Assembly (NCBI RefSeq): GCF_001719125.1
Contig: NZ_CP017006.1
Location: 1-64,000, forward strand
Direction of reading: 5' to 3'
Source: Sulfolobus sp. A20
GTDB lineage: Archaea; Thermoproteota; Thermoprotei_A; Sulfolobales; Sulfolobaceae
Length of the DNA: 64,000 nt
In this document: positions 38,875-48,491 of the stretch, one piece after another
Layout: every line of letters begins with the position of its first letter
Position numbering within the stretch: position 1 is the stretch's first letter
Position numbers and translations under genes: made by a program
The notes under the pieces: model-generated
The model's input: the letters and a program-made list of their open reading frames with translations, nothing else
Database searches by the model: none
What the model was told of the DNA's origin: nothing

Positions 38875-39669
38875 ATGAAGGAAGAATACAACGGAAGTTT
38901 GAAAATTAAGGCAAGTAGGGGTTCAATATTTAACGTACTAACCGATCCCTACATCTTCTCTGGTGCCTCTGGTCATATAACGTTATATAAGGTATTTGAT
39001 AATAAAAAACAAAGCTTTGTTCCTCAAGGGGATGCTATTGATCCAGCAAATAAGTTTAAAGCAGCATTCTTATATCAAGATGAAGAGGGCAATCTTTACG
39101 CAATAGATAGTGTTCTAGAAGGACCACAGTTAATAATGGATGAGATATCGTATCGATTTTCAAGTGACGATGGAAATCTGAAAATTTCGTTTTCCTTTAT
39201 AACTAAAGATGATATCTTAAACGCTAGGTGTGTAGTGGAGTACTCCTCTTCATTCTTTGACGTATTCCGAAGAAAGGCTTATACGAAGAGGGCTAAGTGG
39301 TACGGAAATATGGCAGAGCACTTGATAACTAAACACTTCTTCTATTACCTACCGAAATTAGGACCTAACATACAATACAACCTAACAGAGGTTATGAGAA
39401 TTAGTGGAGATATGAATGAGTTAATACTAAAGCTTAAAGATGCATTAAGGTTAGATTCAGTGTACTTATTGCTTAAGGGAGACAACTTCAAATTAGTAGG
39501 TATTGTAAAGAATGGTGAAATAAGGAACGCTATATTAAAACTTGGAAACATGAAATATCTGAATGAAGATGCGTTGAGTAAATTATTCTCCCTAAATGGA
39601 AGAGGAGAGTTAATAGTCTACAGAGCAGCAGAAGAAAGCATATTAGAGAAGTTGGAGAACTTAGCATAA
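38875..39669 (+). CDS. SRPBCC-like protein, paralogue of the gene at 33825
   Basis: 264 aa. The N-terminus (YNGSLKIKASRGSIFNVLTD then PYIFSGASGH) is a typical SRPBCC/START beginning, with the closing helix around TKRAKWYGNMAEHLITKHFF. From residue 175 on, EVMRISGDMNELILKLKDAL, DSVYLLLKGDNFKLVGIVKN and GEIRNAIL align in order with the C-terminal domain of the 33825 product. No membrane or export signal. Likely leaderless. Family name unknown. Confidence 0.7.
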   Translation: MKEEYNGSLKIKASRGSIFNVLTDPYIFSGASGHITLYKVFDNKKQSFVPQGDAIDPANKFKAAFLYQDEEGNLYAIDSVLEGPQLIMDEISYRFSSDDGNLKISFSFITKDDILNARCVVEYSSSFFDVFRRKAYTKRAKWYGNMAEHLITKHFFYYLPKLGPNIQYNLTEVMRISGDMNELILKLKDALRLDSVYLLLKGDNFKLVGIVKNGEIRNAILKLGNMKYLNEDALSKLFSLNGRGELIVYRAAEESILEKLENLA

Positions 39670-39800
39670 TGATTTTTTATTTTAAAAACACATTTTTAAT
39701 ACCTCAGCATGTCCTTTAGGCTGGGAGGAGGATTATCGTGCAGGATTCTAAAGAAACAATTTTTGTGTTTCACAGGACTTCTTGATTTGATACGATTCTT

Positions 39801-40015
39801 TGTGTGGGCAACAATTTGGTTGTTTTGATATAAATTGAATTTTCTTTAGATGGAAAAGTATTTTTAGAGTTATTTATTGGCACGAGTATGGGTTTGATTT
39901 CCTAGCATTCACCTAACTTAACGAGAAACACAATAGCTAGCTGAAAATATTCTTCCACAATAGACTCTTGCATAAGTAAAAAATTTTACAGTTGGACGAA
40001 ATTGTTGTCCACGCA
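39801..40015 (+). mobile_element. MITE-like element, copy 3
   Basis: About 215 bp, starting TGTGTGGGCAACAATTTGG and ending AAATTGTTGTCCACGCA, with the same interior as copies 1 and 2 but about 20-40 bp shorter, and one mismatch in the left terminal repeat. It lies downstream of the SRPBCC-like gene. Right after it, at 40068-40112, is a short hairpin relic of the CCTCCTGCTTGAAGGGAAGG type. Confidence 0.8.
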
Positions 40016-40149
40016 TAATTCAGAGCTGATTTCATATAAGTCTACCTCAATAACGCCCATTATAAATACCTGAATCCCTCCTGCTTGAAGGGAAGGCTTT
40101 CCTCGTTTTGTAACGAATGTTTTTAATTCATTAAATCTAATATAAATAT

Positions 40150-40713
40150 ATGAAACTTCTCAAGGATCAAGTCAATATCAAGAACTTATCTCTACCAATA
40201 ATTCTCCTAATCTTAGCAGTCAATCCTTATACTGAAATTATGGAGTTCAAATACGAATGGTTATTCATGTTATCTCATTACTTATTATACATTTCTGGTT
40301 TTATCATAGCATATAAGATTTTGAGAGGGGAGATACTTTACGTTTTGCCTAGCATAGTTATCGCAACATTTTGGCATATACCATTATTCTTCAACTTAGC
40401 TAGTGCTTACGTAGACTGGAGGATCGGCAATGACGTAACCTTATTCTTAGCTGGGATTCTGGGAGGTTTAAGTGTTAATAAATTCTCTTATGCACTGAAG
40501 GTCTTTTTGCTTATATTGTGGATGAGCGCAGATTCCGTTTTAGCAGTTTTATTTCTAGTTGAGTTTCCATTATACTCCAACGCTGCATATACTTTTTCGC
40601 CATACGCTCCTACTCAAGAGATATTAACTGGAATAGTTATGTTCACCGTTATGATGATTATTTTCGTTTATGTTATAGTGAAAATGTTGAGGGGAATGTT
40701 CAAGATATTTTAA
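40150..40713 (+). CDS. Polytopic membrane protein (DUF1404-like)
   Basis: 187 aa with about six hydrophobic segments (for example SLPIILLILAVNPYTEIMEF, LSHYLLYISGFIIAYKI, FLLILWMSADSVLAVLFLV). Conserved-looking histidines occur in LSHYLLY and ATFWHIPLFF, suggestive of haem or metal binding. Size and the NPYTEIMEFKYEWLFM opening recall the Sulfolobales DUF1404 family; I am not certain of that assignment. Confidence 0.6.
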   Translation: MKLLKDQVNIKNLSLPIILLILAVNPYTEIMEFKYEWLFMLSHYLLYISGFIIAYKILRGEILYVLPSIVIATFWHIPLFFNLASAYVDWRIGNDVTLFLAGILGGLSVNKFSYALKVFLLILWMSADSVLAVLFLVEFPLYSNAAYTFSPYAPTQEILTGIVMFTVMMIIFVYVIVKMLRGMFKIF

Positions 40714-40759
40714 GATCTCGTCTAAATAACATGAAGGGTCTTTTTCCCATAAATCTCCT

Positions 40760-41783
40760 TTAGCAACCAATGCTCTTCCCCCTTAAACCGCCGTTACATA
40801 CAGTGAAGAAGGGACAATGGGAACACTTAACGTACTTCCATCTCTCCCTTAACTTTCCAACTAAGTCATTTGGCTTATCCCAAATCTCCTTAAGATTATT
40901 AATGTTACCTATGGGTATTGGAGTGAACTGGTCCGGATAAACAATTCCTTCTGGGGCTTATATCTGCTATTCTCTCTCCAGACTTGTTTCCACCATTCCT
41001 CTTTAATAACTCAAGGACCTCGTTACTAAACCCAGTTTTTATGTATACTAATATTCCATCTACCGGATTATCTGCAGTTAACACTTCCCCATCTTTACTC
41101 CTCTCAATAATCTTGTTCACAACTTCATACCTAGTTTTGTTATCAATGTCTAAGCTCATATCAGCCCTACCAGAGTATGCTAGGTGATAAAAGCAAACCC
41201 TATTAATTCCCTCCTTTTTCATTATATCAAACACGAAATCAACGTATCTATAATTCAGTTTAGTTATCGTAAACCTTAGACCGGTCTTTATTCCGGCTTG
41301 CTTAGCTAATCTTATGCCTTCCATTGCCTTCTTAAATGCTCCTCTAACTCCCCTAAACTTATCATGAACTTCTTCTGGTCCATCAATGCTCACTCCTATG
41401 TAACTGACATACTTCTTTAACTCCTCTACTCTTTCCCTTGTTAGCATAGTACCATTTGTTGATAGCTCTACTGAGATTCCATAGTCATATGCCTCCTTAG
41501 CTATTGAACTTAAGTCCCTTCTATCTAATGGTTCTCCTCCGGATAATAGAATGTGTTTTACACCCATTTCAGCTGCTTTTTTCACTGCATTAAGCCAAGC
41601 TGATAGTGGTAAATCTTGAAATCTGGATAAGCCAGAGTTAGAGTAGCAATGAACACATTTTAAGTTACAATTTCTAGTTACGTTGAACACTAGTACTTTT
41701 GGATAGTAGTCTCTTTTACCAGAGTACCTTATTTCATCTGCTTTTTCTGGTCTACCATTAACTAACCTGGAAATACTTATCAA
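40760..41783 (-). pseudogene. ahbC: AhbC/NirJ-like radical SAM haem-biosynthesis enzyme with a frameshift
   Basis: The N-terminal part has the radical SAM cluster motif NCNLKCVHCYS, the GGEPL loop and ISIDGPEEVHD. The family motif NGGNKSG then ADISP is followed by a run of four C at about 40951-40954. Reading with one C fewer, ADISPEGIVYPDQFTPIPIG continues to CSHCPFFTVCNGGLRGKSIG plus C and a stop at 40760: a complete SPASM-type Fe-S region. As sequenced, the frame ends early in a nonsense tail (RRNCLSGPVHSNTHR). Corrected length is 340 aa, normal for the family. AhbC converts 12,18-didecarboxysirohaem to Fe-coproporphyrin. It starts with TTG 41783 after GGGTGAGG. Confidence 0.75.
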
Positions 41784-42820
41784 GCTAACCTCACCCTTTT
41801 TGGTGTATATAAACAGAAGGGATCTTCGGCTAGATAATCTTTAGTTAATGAATAAGATCTAGCTCTACACCCTCCACAAACTGTTCTGTATTCACATATT
41901 CCACACTTTCCTTCAAGTGAGTTAGGATTTCTTAGTGAATTGAAGATTGGTGATTCATTATAGATCTCACTGAACTTCTTAAACTTTATATTCCCAGCTG
42001 GTATGGGTAAGAATCCACAAGGATAAACTGTACCGTCATAGGATATAAAGGCGTAACCATTTCCAGCCATACAGCCTCTCGCTCCTTCAATACTTCTCCT
42101 CCCGTATTTGGTATCAGGCGGTAGTGGTTTTCTACCTAATTCATTTGATACTCTTATATAATATGGGTTGCAGGTCATCCTTACGTTAATCCCTTCCTTA
42201 TGCCTCCAATTATAAACTTTCCTCATAAGCATTTCGTTCTCCTCTGGAGTTATCATCATTTCACTAGTCGCCCTTCCAACTGGAATTAATACGAAGATAT
42301 CCCAATAAATTGGGTTAAGTGATAATACTGTCTCCTTAACCTTCTCTAAGTGATTAATGTTATACTTACTTATAGTAGTATTTATTTGAACTTGAATACC
42401 GACTTGCTTGAATGAGTTGATTGCTTTCAATGCTATCTCAAATGCGCCCTTAACTCCTCTAAACTCATCATGAATCTCTTCTGGTCCATCAACACTTATT
42501 GAAGCTATAGAGACCCCAGCGTCCCTTAGTTTTTTGGCAATGTTTATATCTATCTTACTCCCACTCGGAGATAATGCAGTGTTTATCTTCTTAGATGAGT
42601 ATTGGATTATCTCAAAGATGTCATCTCTCTTTAATGCATCGCCTCCACTTATCACGAAGATCTTCACTCCTAAACTGGATAGGTCGTCTACTAATGAAAA
42701 CACTTCTTTTTCCTCTAGCTCATTAGGTAGTCTGTTCGGAATTGCCTTCGCTCTACAATGTTTACAAGCGAAATCACAAGCCTTTGTACTTTCCCAAACT
42801 ACGACATAAGGGGCTAACAT
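41780..42820 (-). CDS. ahbD: AhbD-like radical SAM haem synthase
   Basis: 346 aa. The opening VVVWESTKACDFACKHCRAK carries the CX3CX2C cluster and the AhbD-type start. GGDALKRDD replaces the usual GGEP. ISVDGPEEIHDEFRGVKG follows. The SPASM domain reads CMAGNGYAFISYDGTVYPCG, then CGICEYRTVCGGCRARSYSL and DPFC. AhbD decarboxylates Fe-coproporphyrin III to haem b in the sirohaem-dependent archaeal route. SD GAGGTGAT lies 6 nt before ATG 42820. It overlaps the MBL gene and the AhbC-like gene, forming one operon. Related SPASM enzymes with other substrates cannot be excluded. Confidence 0.75.
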   Translation of the reverse strand: MLAPYVVVWESTKACDFACKHCRAKAIPNRLPNELEEKEVFSLVDDLSSLGVKIFVISGGDALKRDDIFEIIQYSSKKINTALSPSGSKIDINIAKKLRDAGVSIASISVDGPEEIHDEFRGVKGAFEIALKAINSFKQVGIQVQINTTISKYNINHLEKVKETVLSLNPIYWDIFVLIPVGRATSEMMITPEENEMLMRKVYNWRHKEGINVRMTCNPYYIRVSNELGRKPLPPDTKYGRRSIEGARGCMAGNGYAFISYDGTVYPCGFLPIPAGNIKFKKFSEIYNESPIFNSLRNPNSLEGKCGICEYRTVCGGCRARSYSLTKDYLAEDPFCLYTPKRVRLA

Positions 42821-43494
42821 TTACTTATCACCTCACCATGATAAGGGACTAAGTATTTGTATTCCAAATTAAGTAGATAGTTAAAATACTCTATAGCCTT
42901 TTCATAATTCCAAGAGAAGAACTTTATAGGTGGCTTAAGTCCGTTATAATTTCTTATCGCATCTCCAGCTATTAAAACCTCTTTATTGTACAAAACTATG
43001 TGACCTTTTGTATGCCCAGGGGTATGGATTACCTTAAAACGACCTAACTCCTCTCCTCCTTTTAGATGAACGTCGATTTCAGGTATTTTGTAATGCATAG
43101 AGTTTATCCTCTTCATCGTTAACTTGAACTCCTCTTCACTGACGTTAAACTCTTGCTTAACTTCGTTATAGTTTACGTCATTTAAAATAGTTAGTTCCTC
43201 GAGTTCATGAGCATATATCTTAGCCTTTGCTATTTTCTTGATTTCCATAGCGTTTGCGAAGTGATCTGGATGAAAGTGCGTTAAAACTATGTCTGATACG
43301 TCTGCAATGGAGAACCCCCATGATCCTAAGTATTTTTCTACGTTATCCAGATTCTCCGGCAAGCTAGTATCTATCATCATAAGACCTCCGTTAGGCCCCT
43401 TATCGATTATGACAACGTTATGATTTAAGATTCTTCCGAAAAAGTTAGGCTCTACGAGTTCTAACACTCTAACGTAATCGTTTAGTTTAACCAT
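42814..43494 (-). CDS. MBL-fold metallohydrolase
   Basis: 226 aa. Complete metal motifs: [10 protein letters not shown] (HxHxDH), [23 protein letters not shown] and a final YHGE. This is a glyoxalase II/SAM-binding-like MBL protein of unknown substrate. It overlaps the U32 gene by 8 nt and ahbD by 7 nt, so it belongs to the haem/quinone-type operon. It is a different subfamily from the ODP-like protein at 34574. Confidence 0.82.
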   Translation of the reverse strand: MVKLNDYVRVLELVEPNFFGRILNHNVVIIDKGPNGGLMMIDTSLPENLDNVEKYLGSWGFSIADVSDIVLTHFHPDHFANAMEIKKIAKAKIYAHELEELTILNDVNYNEVKQEFNVSEEEFKLTMKRINSMHYKIPEIDVHLKGGEELGRFKVIHTPGHTKGHIVLYNKEVLIAGDAIRNYNGLKPPIKFFSWNYEKAIEYFNYLLNLEYKYLVPYHGEVISKC

Positions 43495-44617
43495 TTTGGG
43501 AGAACCTCGGAACTAGTTCTAATGGAGGAGTGACTTTCTCAGATTTAGTTTCAGAAAGTGACTTACCGTTAATCGTAATTACCTTTTCCGCTATTATATC
43601 GCAATATTTACATTCCTCACAGCTTCTACTAGTACAGTCGTTATGTTCAAAGAACGTGATCCAATTCCTAGGAAATTTCGTATTGTCCACGATAACTTTT
43701 TCAAGTATATCGTAAAAATTAGGTCCGTTAACCTTTCTCATTACTTTTGGCACTGCTCTACCTTGAGGGTAGCTTACAATATCTAATAAATTACCCTCAT
43801 ATTTCCTCTCAACATAAGCTTTTACTACATTTACTAACCATTCAGTTTTCTTATTTCTGCCAGCTATCTTAAACCTATCTATTCCAATGTTCTCGTAAAA
43901 TGATAAGTCTTCTGGTCTAATCCACCTCATCCTTATTATGTTTGCCAAGTCATTCCTAACTTCCGTTGCACAAAACAGTATAGGATACTCGAACCACACG
44001 TTGTTTAAACCATCATGGGAAGAAGTTATTGATGATACAATATCATGAGATAGTCTGTATGGACATCCCCATAGACAGGAGTTGTTAAGTATCAGTTCAA
44101 TATCAGCCCTATATCTGAAGTTAGATACTAGGCTCCTCAACAGCTTAAAATTTCTGTTCTCATCTTCATTCACGATTATGGTGTTAGCTCCCATATTAAC
44201 GTATTCCTCAAACTCCCTGATATTATGTACCCTAGCATAGGATGAGATGGAAACTTCTATATTTTGATACTCCTTCTTAATGTAATAAACTAGAAATGGA
44301 AGAGCTAGAATAAAACCATCAACTCCGATATTAATTAATTTGTCTACTTCTTTCTTTAAACTTTCTAGAAATGTAGACGAGTACTCCTTACCATTCAATG
44401 TAGCAGTGTTCATAGTATAAAGGAATTTTATGTTATAAGAATGAGCTATGTCTATATGTTCCTTTAACCTCTCATCGTCTACTTTAGGTAATATGAAGGA
44501 TGCCCTACCATGACCAGTTATACTTTTCGTTTGGCTCCCAAAAATGTACTTAACGGGATAATTCCTAACCTTCTCCAAGAGGGAATCGTCAAAATTAGTT
44601 GCTAAAACAAGCCTCAT
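43487..44617 (-). CDS. Peptidase U32 family protein (UbiU/UbiV-like)
   Basis: 376 aa. TIM-barrel U32 features: [34 protein letters not shown] and [20 protein letters not shown] ('DlvS..v.ivN'). Cysteines that could bind an Fe-S cluster occur in [21 protein letters not shown] and [13 protein letters not shown]. UbiU/UbiV use such clusters for O2-independent quinone hydroxylation. With a UbiE-like methyltransferase directly upstream, a role in anaerobic quinone formation is attractive but inferred; RNA-hydroxylating U32 proteins also exist. Confidence 0.72.
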   Translation of the reverse strand: MRLVLATNFDDSLLEKVRNYPVKYIFGSQTKSITGHGRASFILPKVDDERLKEHIDIAHSYNIKFLYTMNTATLNGKEYSSTFLESLKKEVDKLINIGVDGFILALPFLVYYIKKEYQNIEVSISSYARVHNIREFEEYVNMGANTIIVNEDENRNFKLLRSLVSNFRYRADIELILNNSCLWGCPYRLSHDIVSSITSSHDGLNNVWFEYPILFCATEVRNDLANIIRMRWIRPEDLSFYENIGIDRFKIAGRNKKTEWLVNVVKAYVERKYEGNLLDIVSYPQGRAVPKVMRKVNGPNFYDILEKVIVDNTKFPRNWITFFEHNDCTSRSCEECKYCDIIAEKVITINGKSLSETKSEKVTPPLELVPRFSQNG

Positions 44618-44666
44618 AATAGATTTACTGTCGTAAAAACGATTTAAGGATTTAATGTTGGACTGA

Positions 44667-45338
44667 TTAACGTTTTGAACCTAAAAATATGTATACTGTT
44701 CCAAGAGCTTTTTCTTCAAAGATCTTTAGGTTAAGGATTTTGCTTATAGTATTTTTCAATTGGGTATTTGTGGGTATCCTTTGATAAATGTAGAAAATGT
44801 ATTTATAATCCCTCGATTTAGCTCCAACTAAACACGCTAAATAAGGCTGAATATAGCCTAAATAAAACGATACGTACTTTCTATACACCATGTTATCTGA
44901 TTTTCCCATCGCTATCACTCCAACACAACCTCTAGATACTCTAGCCATTTCTTTTACCACTTCCCCAATATCGTCTGCAGAGTGTAAAGCAAAGCTACTT
45001 ACTACGCAATCGAAACTTTCATCTCTAAACGGTAATTTATAGAAGGACCCTTGAACTCGGTCTGCTTTAACAAAAGAGTTTAGTAACATATTTTCAGCAT
45101 AATCTACCATGATCGTTTCACCTTTGATCATTTTATTTATGATATAAGATAGTTCACCCTTACCGCTTGCGACGTCTAATATTCTTCTTGTATCGGGGTA
45201 GTAATTAGATATATATTTTACCAGGGTTGCTCTCCATTCTACATCCTTAAAGAAGGAAACTAAAGCGTTAGCCCTATCATAAAATTTTGGTAGATCATTA
45301 TAAATTTTCTGTAATTCCTCATTACTAACTCTTACCAC
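44667..45338 (-). CDS. UbiE/MenG-like SAM-dependent methyltransferase
   Basis: 223 aa. [17 protein letters not shown] is the UbiE/MenG-type start ('f...a..YD..n.l.s.g'). [17 protein letters not shown] is motif I (the SAM loop DVASGKG), and [20 protein letters not shown] the post-motif region. The family methylates demethylmenaquinone or related quinones. It is first gene of the operon, 50 bp before the U32 gene. Sulfolobales make thieno-quinones, so the substrate is uncertain. Confidence 0.75.
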   Translation of the reverse strand: MVRVSNEELQKIYNDLPKFYDRANALVSFFKDVEWRATLVKYISNYYPDTRRILDVASGKGELSYIINKMIKGETIMVDYAENMLLNSFVKADRVQGSFYKLPFRDESFDCVVSSFALHSADDIGEVVKEMARVSRGCVGVIAMGKSDNMVYRKYVSFYLGYIQPYLACLVGAKSRDYKYIFYIYQRIPTNTQLKNTISKILNLKIFEEKALGTVYIFLGSKR

Positions 45339-45519
45339 GTTAATAGAAATATAATACGTAACTTTAAAGCTTTTTAACCTTTAGCTAATCATGTATAGAA
45401 TTATAAGTTCCACTGTTTCATTTGACTTCCTACACTCCATAAATGGCTAAGTTTTCCTCATTTTTTAAAGCAAGAGAAAATTTTACAATAATAGTAGAGA
45501 TAGAATTTCAATTTAATAA

Positions 45520-46764
45520 TTAACTAGAAGAATATTTCTCTATTATTTTTTTAACAGCACTAGCTACGTTATCCCAACTTGAGTAAAGATTTAAGAACCT
45601 CATTAACTCTTCATCGTTCATTAAATCCTCAATTTCCTTTTCTCTCAGGGATAAAATCTTTGAAGCCTCTTCTGCAATTCTCGCTTTATCAAATTCTTTA
45701 ACGATTTTAACAGCCTTTAATCTTCCGTAAACGCTTCTTATTGCAGGAATGTCATAAGCTATAACAGGGGTTCCTAAGGCTAAGGCTTCTAAAACTACTA
45801 GGGAGAAGCCATCTACATGTGATGGATAGATAAATAGTTTCGCCTTAGATACTACCTCATTTAACCTATCTCTGGGTAAAAAGCCTAGGTACTCCACTTC
45901 TAATCCATATTTCTTAACTTTATTCCAAAAGACTCTTTCGTTGTATCTGTCGAAAAACTTTCCTGCTATAATTAGCTTGACCTTTCTGCTCATCATCTTC
46001 AAGATATCTGGTAGCTCTGGCAGACCTTTATCCTGGTTTAACCTACTCCAGAAAATGATATACTCCTCTTTACCCCTATTCCTATATTTTAATAATTCGG
46101 GGTCAAATGCATTACCCGGTATTAGAAGTTCAGTTTTTATTCCAAACTTGTTTAAATTGGTATCTGCTAAGGGACCCTCAGATACTCCAGCGACGAAGGT
46201 TGGCTTAATCTCTTTTAGAAGTCTAATATATTTTCTCTTGACATATTGGTTATAAAAAAACCTCGTATAGAAGCCTTTACCAGTATAAGGATTAAACGTG
46301 TAGAATTTCATTAATCTTTTCAAATAATGTAGAGAATCATCATAAAATAAGGGTACATGTAGAGTTAAACCGAACTCTCTCTTTTTCCCTAAATAAAAGA
46401 TGTCGAATGAGGTATGATCTGGTTCATATAGAAAATCTACCTTATCTACATCATATTGCTTAGATATCTCTAAGGCTAATTTCTCTTGGTTTAAAAACTT
46501 TTTAACACCCCTTAACATTGATGAATATTTAGTATAGTTATCAAGAAGGGAAAAGAACTCGTCAACGACCTCTATCCCATTTCTTCTTAACTCTTTAGCC
46601 TTTTCCTCTAACTTATCCTTATCCCAAATGAAAACTGTACTAGATGGATAGTATATTATTTTGAAACTTTTCTTTAGCCTAGAGATTACTTCATAAGCGT
46701 GGACAGCCCCTCCTCCTGCAAATATGGGAGAGAGGAAGTTGTTGTAAACTATCCCCAGTCTCAC
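45520..46764 (-). CDS. Family 4-type glycosyltransferase
   Basis: 414 aa, GT-B fold. N-terminal AGGGAVHAYEVISRLKK is the Gly-rich loop of GT4. The donor site includes EYIIFWSRLNQDKGLPELPD ('GRl...KG') and SHVDGFSLVVLEALALGTPV followed by IAYD (EX7E-type region with D in place of the first E). No membrane helix. Likely builds cell-surface or N-linked glycans. A monocistronic gene divergent from the DUF973 gene. Confidence 0.85.
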   Translation of the reverse strand: MRLGIVYNNFLSPIFAGGGAVHAYEVISRLKKSFKIIYYPSSTVFIWDKDKLEEKAKELRRNGIEVVDEFFSLLDNYTKYSSMLRGVKKFLNQEKLALEISKQYDVDKVDFLYEPDHTSFDIFYLGKKREFGLTLHVPLFYDDSLHYLKRLMKFYTFNPYTGKGFYTRFFYNQYVKRKYIRLLKEIKPTFVAGVSEGPLADTNLNKFGIKTELLIPGNAFDPELLKYRNRGKEEYIIFWSRLNQDKGLPELPDILKMMSRKVKLIIAGKFFDRYNERVFWNKVKKYGLEVEYLGFLPRDRLNEVVSKAKLFIYPSHVDGFSLVVLEALALGTPVIAYDIPAIRSVYGRLKAVKIVKEFDKARIAEEASKILSLREKEIEDLMNDEELMRFLNLYSSWDNVASAVKKIIEKYSSS

Positions 46765-46860
46765 GAATTAGCTTTATATTGCAGAAAATAAATCACTAAC
46801 TATGAATTTGTTGCATAAAAAGATTTATTTGAGTATTCTATTAGTTATTTTGTGTGAGAA

Positions 46861-48012
46861 ATGAGCATTGAAATTTCTGGTATAGAAAAACTTAAAGAGG
46901 GCTCATTATTTTACCTTATTTTACTAATCCTAGGAGTGGTATTACCTATACCAATACTTATTGAGATTAGTTTAGCCGGTGCTCTGATTGAAACTAGTTT
47001 AGCTGGTGCTCTGGCAACTGGATTATCTCAACAGTCTGGGTCGTCCTCCTTGATATCTCCCTTTTCATCTGGGCTATTATTTTTAGGAATACTACTATCG
47101 GGAATTATAGTCCTTTTTTCCTTATTCTTCATGTTTTACTGGAATTCAATTAAGGGATTCTATTCGCTAATAGCCTCAGGTAAGAAGGACGTTAGAGGTG
47201 GTATCTATTCCTTAAATGTTATCCTCATAGGAGGAGTAGTGATCTTAGCTGGTGTAGTAACGTCTTTTTCAAGTATCTACTTTCTGAATATAGCTCAAAC
47301 TTTACTTACGATAGGAATAATTTTAGGAGTGATAGGCTTTGTAGTCGGTTCAGTAGGATTCATAATATTAGGCTTAAATTTTAGTGCCTTAGGTAGGATA
47401 TATTTCAACAGTTCTGTAAGGAACGCTGGTCTGATGATTTCATCAGCATCAATTCTCTTCTTAGTCGGATCTGTAATAGTTTACCTTACTTCACCGGAGT
47501 TCGCATCACTTATACACATATCCATTATCAATCTAACTATAACTATCATAGGTATATTTATAGGAATATTGTCAAGCTCAGTAGGTTACACATTAGATCT
47601 AATAGGTTTCATTACCTTGTATTCTAACTTAAAGGAGCCTACAAATATTCTCAATACTAGCCCGGAAGTACTGCAACAGAGCGGAGTGCTACAACAGAGG
47701 GGATTTGTTAGTGAACAATATGGTAGCCAACAAGTAAGAACTATTAGCGAGATAGTTTCCGGAACACTAAGTAGTAGCGGGATAGCTAGATTATCAATTT
47801 ACTCTCAGCATCCTTTACAAATTTTGAGTGCTACATTAGTGGGATCGGAGTTGACGACTAATGACATAACCCCAAGTGAATTAAAGGTGGGAATAAATGA
47901 TGTTATTATTAACTTCAAGACAGCCCTTGTCTTATCTAAAGGATCTATGTATAGTATAGAACTTTTACTCTCTAACGGGCAAAAGATAAGTGCTAAAGCT
48001 ACTTATAATTGA
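46861..48012 (+). CDS. DUF973 membrane protein
   Basis: 383 aa. GIEKLKEGSLFYLILLILG is the typical DUF973 opening. Five or six membrane segments follow to about residue 250, then a Ser/Gln-rich linker (LQQSGVLQQRGFVSEQ) and a 90-residue C-terminal domain, probably extracellular beta sandwich (IARLSIYSQHPLQILSATLV). The duplicated ISLAGALIETSLAGALATGL near residue 40 is a small internal repeat. Function unknown; the family is common in Sulfolobales. Confidence 0.75.
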   Translation: MSIEISGIEKLKEGSLFYLILLILGVVLPIPILIEISLAGALIETSLAGALATGLSQQSGSSSLISPFSSGLLFLGILLSGIIVLFSLFFMFYWNSIKGFYSLIASGKKDVRGGIYSLNVILIGGVVILAGVVTSFSSIYFLNIAQTLLTIGIILGVIGFVVGSVGFIILGLNFSALGRIYFNSSVRNAGLMISSASILFLVGSVIVYLTSPEFASLIHISIINLTITIIGIFIGILSSSVGYTLDLIGFITLYSNLKEPTNILNTSPEVLQQSGVLQQRGFVSEQYGSQQVRTISEIVSGTLSSSGIARLSIYSQHPLQILSATLVGSELTTNDITPSELKVGINDVIINFKTALVLSKGSMYSIELLLSNGQKISAKATYN

Positions 48013-48110
48013 CTTCCTCACTATTATAAATGACGAGGCTTCTCTCGACTTTGTAAATAGAGATGTCTAGAATCTAAACAAATTTATTAAATAACACGTG
48101 AAATGGGATT

Positions 48111-48354
48111 CTGACTTTCCGCGATAAAGGTTCCCTTAGGGCTATTAATGGGTTTATTCATTTTCATCACTTCCAATAGGTGTGTTTACCCCACTCGTCC
48201 AGCTATGGTTCAGCCAGATTTGCCCCTTTTCCCTCACCCCCTTAGGCTCGTATTGAGGAGAAGGGCACACTCTCACTACCCCTTTTTGACTTCCCTCCAT
48301 GTCCTTTGCAAAAATATCACCCCTGCCTTAAAAGGCTTGCCTTCCATTTATCAG
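48111..48354 (-). mobile_element. Internally deleted IS200/IS605 TnpB element, most degraded copy
   Basis: Same layout as the copy at 38220: left end complement near 48330-48354 (CCTTAAAAGGCTTGCCTTCC), a GC-rich middle, and the CCCTTAGGGC/GACTTTCCGCG right end at 48111. The TnpB tail frame is broken here (HSWTSGVNTPIGSDENE). Just left of it, at 48012-48057, is a solo hairpin relic directly after the DUF973 stop. Confidence 0.55.
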
Positions 48355-48491
48355 CTAGAAGAATTTCATGTTGAGATCAGTATTAGATAGAGGGATTTAA
48401 GCGAGGCTAATGAACCTGCTCATTTACATCAGGATAATTGAAAGAGCAACCTTAAGGCTATGAAAACTAATTATCATAAGTTACGTATTAT

